DNA from: Eubacteriales bacterium
GTDB taxonomy: Bacteria > Bacillota_A > Clostridia > Christensenellales > Aristaeellaceae
Direction: 5' to 3'
NCBI GenBank assembly: GCA_029974855.1
Contig: JARKQO010000260.1
Coordinates: forward strand, 1 to 9,665
DNA length: 9,665 bases
This document shows positions 5,630 to 9,665 of this stretch, piece after piece (position 1 is the stretch's first letter; every line of letters begins with the position of its first letter). A program made the position numbers and the translations under genes. The notes under the pieces were generated by a model. The model saw nothing but the letters and a program-made list of their open reading frames with translations, was not told where the DNA came from and did not search any database.

Positions 5630-6403
5630 ATGCCGCTGACCTTGCCCAGGCGAAAGGTGTCCGACGCGGAGAACAAGCTGCGGCTGCTTTGCTGCGTGGA
5701 CGCTTTGGGGGCCGTAACCCCCGCCCAGCTCTGGCCCTTTGTGGCCTCTTTGGACATGATGGAATATGTGACCATGCAGCTGCTGCTGCACCAGCTCATG
5801 GAGGAGGGGGACCTGGAGGAGGGGACTTTGGCTTTGGCCCAGCAGCTTTTTCTGACGGAAAAAGGCCGCCGGGCTTTGGGGCTGTTCGGCGGCCGGGTCA
5901 TGGACAGCGACCGCCGCCGCATCCGGGCCGCCGCCGCTTTGTACCGGGCCCGGCTGCGCCACAGGGCCCAGGTCCAGGCGGTGTACGAAAGCGCCCAGGC
6001 CGGGGAGTACCGGGTGCTGCTGAGCCTGCGGGAGGGGGAGCTGCCCCTGTTTTCCCTGCGCCTGGCCACCCCCCACCGGGATGTGGCCGTCGGGGCCCTG
6101 GCCCGCTTCGAGGCCCAGGCCGCCCCCTTGCTGGCCTATGTGTATGGCCTGGGGGAGGGGGAGCCGCCTCCTGCCCCCCCGGAGGGAGCCCCCTTGCCCG
6201 GCATTGAGAGCCACAGCCGCCACGAGCATACGGTGACCGCCGTTTTGCCCCATCCCCGGGGCAGCCTCACCCTGTCGCTGCTGCTGCCGGACCTCTTTGC
6301 CGCCCAGGCCTACCGGCGCATGCTGGCAAGCTCCCGGTTGGCCCGGGAGGCGGCGGAGCGGATCATGGCGCTGCTGTGCGGGGAGGAGAAAGTCGGGGGC
6401 TGA
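5630..6403 (+). CDS. DUF4364 family protein, winged-helix type
   Basis: The protein has 257 residues. The N-terminus DAENKLRLLCCVDALGAVTPAQLWPFV, then MMEYVTMQLLLHQLMEEGDLEEG and LFLTEKGRRALGLFGGRV (about 12-90), matches DUF4364, a Firmicutes family predicted to have a PadR-like winged-helix fold. The later part (100-257) is charged and rich in Arg/Ala, with GEYRVLLSLREGELPLFSLRLATP, a Pro-rich linker (EPPPAPPEGAPLP), and a second beta-rich stretch ending in an amphipathic helix. This is longer and more divergent than members I know. The ATG at 5630 has AGGAGG (5619-5624) 5 bases upstream. The gene ends convergently with the - strand gene at 6419, 15 bases apart. No partner is apparent; a regulatory role is inference. 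Confidence 0.82.
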   Translation: MPLTLPRRKVSDAENKLRLLCCVDALGAVTPAQLWPFVASLDMMEYVTMQLLLHQLMEEGDLEEGTLALAQQLFLTEKGRRALGLFGGRVMDSDRRRIRAAAALYRARLRHRAQVQAVYESAQAGEYRVLLSLREGELPLFSLRLATPHRDVAVGALARFEAQAAPLLAYVYGLGEGEPPPAPPEGAPLPGIESHSRHEHTVTAVLPHPRGSLTLSLLLPDLFAAQAYRRMLASSRLAREAAERIMALLCGEEKVGG

Positions 6404-6410
6404 ACCCCCG
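6394..6410. terminator. Palindrome at convergent gene ends
   Basis: CGGGGG-CTGAA-CCCCCG overlaps the stop codon of the DUF4364 gene and lies 8 bases beyond the stop of the convergent gene. It has no T-tract on either strand, so it is only a possible bidirectional terminator. Confidence 0.35.
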
Positions 6411-6418
6411 CCGAAGGG

Positions 6419-6976
6419 CTACCGCCCCCCCAGCCAGTTCTGGTACCGGGCCGGCGGATAGGTTCTGCGGATCATCTCCACCAGAAAGCGGAACTCCTCC
6501 TCGGAGAAAAACTCGGCGTATTTTTGGTACAGCACCCGCATGGCCGACAGGCTTTGCACATGAAGGGCATAGTCGTTCAGCTTCACAAAATTCATGGAAA
6601 AAGGGGTCAGCTTGTCAAAAAGCACCCCCATTACGTCGTCGGTAAGGGATTCCAAATCCTGAAGGCTGAGGCGGACGGTTTGGTAGTTGTCCAGCATCAC
6701 CCGCATGGCCCCGCCGGTAAGGCGGCTGAGCCGGGTGAGGATGAAGGGCCCCATCTCCTCATGAAGGCTCTCCAGGGTTTGCCGGTAGGGGGCATACTCC
6801 CCCAGCCGGGCGGCAATGTCCTGGGCCAAAGAATTGGAGGACAAAAATATGGTGCCAAGCCAGGGGCGTAGCACGCGTTCCACATCCGCCAATTGAATGG
6901 GTACTGCCAAGGCCATTTCCTCCCAGATGATGGGTTGGCGGCCCAGGGGCCGTTCCACCCTCCCGTGTGAATACAT
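6419..6976 (-). CDS. Unrecognised all-helical protein next to the dnaA upstream region
   Basis: The protein has 185 residues and I do not recognise it. It is predicted to be almost entirely helical: about 27-75 (ADVERVLRPWLGTIFL..., AQDIAARLGEYAPYRQTLESLHEEM), 77-125 (PFILTRLSRLTGGAMRVMLDNYQ..., LQDLESLTDDVMGVLFDKL), 128-155 and 158-172 (EEEFRFLVEMIRRTYPP). It has no cysteine, signal peptide or clear membrane segment. The 5' start is uncertain: the ATG at 6976 lacks a good Shine-Dalgarno site, and the ATG at 6916 (Met21) has GGGAGG only 2 bases away. It is divergent from dnaA across the origin-like region and convergent with the DUF4364 gene. The long open frame with normal-looking amino acid use supports a real gene; no function is offered. 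Confidence 0.65.
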   Translation of the reverse strand: MYSHGRVERPLGRQPIIWEEMALAVPIQLADVERVLRPWLGTIFLSSNSLAQDIAARLGEYAPYRQTLESLHEEMGPFILTRLSRLTGGAMRVMLDNYQTVRLSLQDLESLTDDVMGVLFDKLTPFSMNFVKLNDYALHVQSLSAMRVLYQKYAEFFSEEEFRFLVEMIRRTYPPARYQNWLGGR

Positions 6977-7072
6977 TTCTACGAATTTTGTCGTTTCCCT
7001 TGTTTTGGGAAAACAAAAAAAGTTCCGGGGCCCTGGGGCCGCATAAAATGCATGGCATTATCTTGCAAAACG

Positions 7073-7099
7073 CATATATATACATTTTTGTTTTGTCAA
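7073..7099 (-). promoter_or_regulatory. Candidate promoter for the divergent unrecognised gene
   Basis: On the - strand TTGACA (7099-7094) is followed at 15 bases by TATATG (7078-7073) or at 17 bases by TATGCG (7076-7071). The -35 is perfect and the -10 mediocre. The leader to the ATG at 6976 would be about 90 nt. Confidence 0.5.
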
Positions 7100-7188
7100 G
7101 CTCCAGTAGTTGTGTGTGGGCAGTGAGCCTCCACTACGGATAGATGGAACAGGTTTTCGACGGGGCCGGGGTATGCATCCGGTGGGCT

Positions 7189-7197
7189 ATGGAAAAC
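7189..7197 (-). promoter_or_regulatory. DnaA-box-like site (weak)
   Basis: TATGGAAAA, that is TTTTCCATA on the - strand, differs at one base from the box at 7257 and at two from consensus TTATCCACA. It lies 2 bases upstream of the dnaA -35 hexamer. Confidence 0.35.
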
Positions 7198-7199
7198 TC

Positions 7200-7228
7200 T
7201 TGTCAAAGTATCCGCCATCTGCTATGAT
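7200..7228 (+). promoter_or_regulatory. dnaA promoter
   Basis: TTGTCA (7200-7205), 17 bases, then TATGAT (7223-7228) with TGC directly before it (extended -10). Transcription from about 7235 would put the boxes at 7257, 7271 and 7339 in the leader, a common arrangement for DnaA autoregulation. Confidence 0.75.
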
Positions 7229-7256
7229 TAATGAGCTATCTCCCAGAGGGGACAAG

Positions 7257-7265
7257 TTTTCCACA
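7257..7265 (+). promoter_or_regulatory. DnaA-box-like site TTTTCCACA
   Basis: It matches TTATCCACA at 8 of 9 positions. It is the first of two nearly identical units, 14 bases apart. Confidence 0.65.
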
Positions 7266-7270
7266 TCCCG

Positions 7271-7279
7271 GTTTCCACA
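7271..7279 (+). promoter_or_regulatory. DnaA-box-like site GTTTCCACA
   Basis: It matches TTATCCACA at 7 of 9 positions and shares TTTCCACATCCC with the site 14 bases upstream, so both lie on nearly the same face of the helix. Confidence 0.5.
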
Positions 7280-7338
7280 TCCCCAGGCTGCTCATCCCAG
7301 GTTGGGTGTGTGATAGCGCATATCCATCAGAATGCATA

Positions 7339-7347
7339 TTATACACA
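7339..7347 (+). promoter_or_regulatory. DnaA box TTATACACA
   Basis: A perfect match to TTATNCACA, 22 bases upstream of the dnaA start codon and close to its ribosome binding site (GAAAGG, 7353-7358). DnaA bound here could block its own gene. Confidence 0.7.
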
Positions 7348-7369
7348 TGCCGGAAAGGTTGACAGCTTG

Positions 7370-8695
7370 ATGAACGCAGAAGAACTCTGGAGAAGCGCGT
7401 GCAGAATCCTCAAGGACGAGATGAACCAGGTAAGCTACGAGACATGGGTGGTCTCCGCCTTGAAGCCCTATGCGGTCATCGGGGGAAACCTGATGCTGGA
7501 GTCCGTCAACACCCTGATGTATGAGACTGGGGTGCGGCGCTACCTGCCCCAGATTGAAACCGCTGTGGCCACCGCAGCCGGAAAGGCTTTGGTGGTGGAG
7601 GTGCTCAACCCCGACGATCTCCGGGCCCGGGTCCAGGAGCTGGAGGCCAAGCAGTCCGGCAACACCTTGGCCATGCTCAACCCCAAATACACCTTCGACA
7701 CCTTTGTGGTGGGCACCAGCAACCGCTTTGCCCACGCCGTGTCCTTGGCCGTGGCGGAGGTCCCCGCCAAGGCCTATAACCCCTTGTTCATCTACGGCGG
7801 CGTGGGCCTGGGCAAGACCCACCTGCTCCACGCCATCGGCCATTACGTCCACGAGCTGTACCCGGACATGAAGGTGCTCTACATCACCAGCGAGGATTTC
7901 ACCAACCAGCTGATCCGGGCCATGCAGAACAACGCCAACCAGGAGTTCCGGGACCGGTTCCGGGGCGTGGATTTGCTGATGGTGGACGATATCCAGTTCA
8001 TCGCCGGGAAGCACGGCACCGAGGAGGAGTTTTTCCACACCTTCAACCACCTCCGGGAGGCCGGCAAGCAGATCGTGATGACCAGCGACAAGCCCCCCAA
8101 GGAGATCGCCAAGCTGGAGGAACGCTTGTGCAGCCGCTTTGAGGGCGGCCTGCTGGCGGATATCCAGCGCCCGGATTTTGAAACCCGCATGGCCATCCTC
8201 CGCAAGAAGGCCGAGTTTGAAAAGCTCATCATCTCCGAGGAGATTTTGGCCCTCATCGCCGAGCGGATCGAAACCAACGTCCGGGAGCTGGAAGGCTCCC
8301 TCACCCGCCTCACCGCCTACAGCTCCCTCACCCGCCGCCCCATCGACATGCAGCTGGCCCGGGAAGCCCTGCGGGAGCTGTTCAACCACTCCGAAACCCG
8401 CCGGGTCTCCTGCGACAGCATCCAGGACGCCGTGTCCTCCTATTACGGCCTCACCGTAGAGGACCTGAAAAGCCCCCGCCGCAACCACGAGATCACCGTG
8501 CCCCGCCAGATCGCCATGTACCTCACCCGGGAGATGATGGGCCTCAGCCTCACCAAGATCGGTGACGCCTTCGGCGGCCGCCATTACACCACCGTCATGT
8601 CCTCCATTGACAAGGTGGAGGACTCCATCAAGCAGTCCCCCAGCCTCGCCAGCCTCCTGGACGATATCCGCAGGCTCATCAAGGACGGGAAGTGA
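7370..8695 (+). CDS. dnaA: Chromosomal replication initiator protein DnaA
   Basis: The protein has 441 residues (B. subtilis DnaA: 446). Domain I spans 1-75 (MNAEELWRSACRIL..., SYETWV), with a short linker to about 105. Domain III is the AAA+ ATPase: NPKYTFDTFVVGTSNRFAHA (104-123), Walker A GGVGLGKTH (143-151), Walker B LLMVDDIQF (202-210), sensor 1 IVMTSD (235-240) and LEERLCSRFEGGL (249-261) with the arginine finger. Domain IV starts near 343 and includes PRQIAMYLTREM. The box-reading motif reads GGRHYTTVM (402-410), where DnaA normally has GGRDHTTV. Start ATG 7370 is preceded by GAAAGG at 11 bases; the TTG three bases upstream gives better spacing and cannot be excluded. dnaN, the usual next gene, is absent. 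The second half is C-rich on the coding strand, unlike its neighbours. Confidence 0.97.
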   Translation: MNAEELWRSACRILKDEMNQVSYETWVVSALKPYAVIGGNLMLESVNTLMYETGVRRYLPQIETAVATAAGKALVVEVLNPDDLRARVQELEAKQSGNTLAMLNPKYTFDTFVVGTSNRFAHAVSLAVAEVPAKAYNPLFIYGGVGLGKTHLLHAIGHYVHELYPDMKVLYITSEDFTNQLIRAMQNNANQEFRDRFRGVDLLMVDDIQFIAGKHGTEEEFFHTFNHLREAGKQIVMTSDKPPKEIAKLEERLCSRFEGGLLADIQRPDFETRMAILRKKAEFEKLIISEEILALIAERIETNVRELEGSLTRLTAYSSLTRRPIDMQLAREALRELFNHSETRRVSCDSIQDAVSSYYGLTVEDLKSPRRNHEITVPRQIAMYLTREMMGLSLTKIGDAFGGRHYTTVMSSIDKVEDSIKQSPSLASLLDDIRRLIKDGK

Positions 8696-8696
8696 C

Positions 8697-8725
8697 GGGG
8701 GGAGGGGACGACGACGGGGGGGAGG
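8697..8725 (+). other. G-run tract just after the dnaA stop
   Basis: Runs of six, four, seven and two G (8697-8702, 8704-8707, 8716-8722, 8724-8725) lie within 29 bases on the + strand. With slippage of the long runs this could form a four-stranded G structure. The composition is seen; the structure is inference. Confidence 0.4.
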
Positions 8726-8729
8726 AACG

Positions 8730-8807
8730 GCAAGGGGCGCTGCCCCTTGCATCCCTGCCAGGGACTTCGTCCCTGGACCCGCATTTGACCGCGCTGCGCG
8801 CGGTCAA
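8730..8807. repeat. Block of three perfect hairpins, likely dispersed intergenic repeat
   Basis: Three perfect inverted repeats lie head to tail: GCAAGGGGC-GCT-GCCCCTTGC (8730-8750), CCAGGGAC-TTC-GTCCCTGG (8758-8776) and TTGACCGCGC-TGC-GCGCGGTCAA (8785-8807). All have 3-base loops and 8 to 10 bp stems, separated by 7 to 8 bases. The wording (GGGGC-GCT-GCCCC, CAGGGAC-TTC-GTCCCTG) resembles short hairpin modules I recall scattered between genes of Oscillospiraceae such as Faecalibacterium relatives. None is followed by a T-tract. Confidence 0.7.
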
Positions 8808-8843
8808 GGGGAGATCATCCTATTAGAATAATGAACGTTGAGG

Positions 8844-8874
8844 AGGGCCTACTGGCATTTTGCCGGTGGGTCCT
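8844..8874 (+). terminator. Long G-U-rich hairpin, possible end of dnaA transcript
   Basis: Bases 8844-8857 pair with 8861-8874 around a TTT loop: 14 consecutive pairs, four of them G-T wobbles. Wobbles become A-C mismatches on the other strand, so the fold is stable only as + strand RNA, matching transcription from dnaA. The tail GTGGCATTTCTTCCC is only moderately T-rich. Confidence 0.45.
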
Positions 8875-8888
8875 GTGGCATTTCTTCC

Positions 8889-9395
8889 CTAGCGTAGTTC
8901 GATTTCATAGCCCGTGTTCATTTGGGTTTCGTCCCGGAGGGTGACGGGCTTTTCGTTTCCGTTTATGCGAAAGCCGTATTTTTCATAAAACCGCCGGGCC
9001 CGGGCATTCTTCGTCAGCACCCACAGGTGGGCCTTTACGCAGCCCATTTCCCGGAGCCGGGCCAGCAGAAAGCCCATGAGGGAGGCGGCATACCCCTGGC
9101 CCCAGGTCTCCGGCAGGAAGTAAAAAGAGACGATTTCCCCCAGGGCCGGATTGTCCTCATCCCGGGACAGGCCGCAGCTTCCAGCCCCCAGGTCCTTGCC
9201 CCCATGGGAGAGAATAGCGGTATGGAACCGCCTGGTCTGGAGGTGACGGCGGAAGGTATCCTCAAAGAAATTACTGGAAATCTGGGACAGCAGCCCCTCC
9301 GAGAAGATGCCTCGAAAACCCTCCCTCCAGCCCACGGCATGGAGGAAGCTGGCGGATTGGACATCCGCCTCGCTTTGTACCCACCGAAGCTCCAT
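8889..9395 (-). CDS. GNAT family N-acetyltransferase
   Basis: This 168-residue cytoplasmic enzyme would transfer an acetyl group from acetyl-CoA to an unknown substrate. The GNAT core is visible: strand 4 GEIVSFYFLPETW, the acetyl-CoA pyrophosphate loop WGQGYAASLMGFLLARLREMG (motif A, about 95-115), then HLWVLTKNARARRFYEKYGFRING (motif B, with the typical N-x-x-A-x-x-F-Y-x-x-x-G-F). The N-terminus carries the usual helical arm (QSASFLHAVGWREGFRGIF). The ATG at 9393-9395 follows GGGAGGAA at good spacing. It lies 45 bases downstream of the transporter gene on the same strand with no terminator between, so the two are probably one transcript. Substrate (amino acid, peptide N-terminus, drug) cannot be told. 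Confidence 0.92.
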   Translation of the reverse strand: MELRWVQSEADVQSASFLHAVGWREGFRGIFSEGLLSQISSNFFEDTFRRHLQTRRFHTAILSHGGKDLGAGSCGLSRDEDNPALGEIVSFYFLPETWGQGYAASLMGFLLARLREMGCVKAHLWVLTKNARARRFYEKYGFRINGNEKPVTLRDETQMNTGYEIELR

Positions 9396-9440
9396 GGAAC
9401 ATTCCTCCCGGTATGTCTTTTTTGCTTTTCAGCCACTTTT

Positions 9441-9665
9441 TTAGGCCGCCGGAGTGGGCTCCTGGGCGGGGAGCTCCTCTTCCTGGGCCCCGGGGTCCTC
9501 CTTCATGGCCAAAATCACCCCCAAGGCCAGCAGGTACAGGGCCAGGTTCAGGGCAAAGGGCAGGCGGCCGTCCACCTTGGACAGGGCCCCCGCCACGCCC
9601 CCAAAGGGCGAGCTGATGGCGATCATCAGCGTGGTCAGCAGCGCCATGATCCGGGCCCGCTCCCG
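9441..9665 (-). CDS. MFS-type transporter, C-terminal end (5' part outside window)
   Basis: The - strand frame is open at the window edge and ends with TAA at 9441-9443, leaving 74 codons. The visible part begins RERARIMALLTTLMIAISSPFG, a loop-plus-helix pattern I know from the second half of major facilitator transporters of Clostridia. A short loop (ALSKVDGRLP) follows, then a final membrane helix (FALNLALYLLALGVILAM) and a charged cytoplasmic tail rich in Glu, Pro and Gln. Substrate is unknown; drug/metabolite export or sugar uptake are both possible. It precedes the GNAT gene in a probable two-gene unit. Confidence 0.72.
   Translation of the reverse strand, partial: RERARIMALLTTLMIAISSPFGGVAGALSKVDGRLPFALNLALYLLALGVILAMKEDPGAQEEELPAQEPTPAA

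Larger units (their letters stand above)
6977..7369. other. Origin-like non-coding region between the divergent gene and dnaA
   Basis: This gene-free stretch of about 390 bases is far richer in A+T than its surroundings at 6971-7020 and 7041-7098, including ATATATATA at 7074-7082 and a T-rich run at 7083-7094. It contains DnaA-box-like sites at 7189, 7257, 7271 and 7339, a perfect TTGTTTT-GGG-AAAACAA palindrome at 7000-7016, and two divergent promoter candidates. The layout (AT-rich DNA, box cluster, dnaA) is that of many bacterial oriC regions. Strand composition and the absence of dnaN argue for caution. No convincing protein-coding gene is seen inside it. Confidence 0.55.

Noticed and set aside
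5234..6253. Long - strand frame opposite the HPr-like and DUF4364 genes
   Set aside because: Composition bias is typical of antisense reading; both + strand genes have family matches and good ribosome binding sites.
7110..7313. Open frame of 67 codons inside the dnaA upstream region
   Set aside because: It crosses the dnaA promoter and the DnaA-box-like sites, lacks a ribosome binding site and has no recognisable protein features.
7292..8752. Long open frame opposite dnaA on the - strand
   Set aside because: It covers dnaA completely, has low-complexity composition (Gly, His, Val, Gln) and no ribosome binding site; it is a shadow of dnaA.
8730..8807. CRISPR-like repeat array
   Set aside because: The three units are different inverted repeats separated by 7 to 8 bases, with no identical direct repeats, no spacers and no cas genes.

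Overview
The window looks like chromosomal DNA from a GC-rich (clearly above 60% G+C by eye), spore-forming, Gram-positive anaerobe of the Clostridia, most likely an Oscillospirales/Oscillospiraceae-type gut bacterium. The reasons are Gram-positive-style LysS and GreA, strong Shine-Dalgarno sites, a small CxxC/CxxCER protein matching the sigma-G inhibitor Gin (CsfB), an HPr-like protein without the active histidine, and DUF4364 and DUF5680 proteins, which I know mainly from Firmicutes. The taxonomic placement is inference.

Left part (1-5506, all on +): the 3' end of a glycerophosphodiester phosphodiesterase gene; a near-perfect housekeeping promoter overlapping its stop codon; a structured leader of about 190 nt; the greA-lysS pair, closed by a clear intrinsic terminator; a two-gene unit (membrane-anchored protein plus GyrI-like protein); an XRE/DUF5680 regulator; the gin homologue behind a sigma-F-like promoter; and an HPr-like gene with its own strong extended -10 promoter.

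Middle (5507-7369): a cluster of three hairpins, the DUF4364 winged-helix gene on +, a convergent unrecognised all-helical protein on -, and then a non-coding region of about 390 bases with AT-rich DNA, DnaA-box-like sites, a divergent promoter candidate and a good dnaA promoter.

Right part (7370-9665): a full-length dnaA standing alone, with no dnaN behind it; a block of perfect hairpins that looks like a dispersed intergenic repeat; then on - a GNAT acetyltransferase and the C-terminal end of an MFS-type transporter that runs off the window.

How the genes work together: greA and lysS form a transcription/translation housekeeping operon. gin would restrain the late forespore sigma factor. 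dnaA starts replication and is probably autoregulated through boxes in its own leader. The remaining genes are single regulators or accessory genes. The most notable points are the isolated dnaA with an altered box-reading motif, origin-like DNA whose strand composition does not fit a normal origin, the unrecognised protein beside it, and the gin gene with a sigma-F-like promoter. I see no phage, insertion sequence, CRISPR array, tRNA or rRNA, and no clear new multi-gene system.
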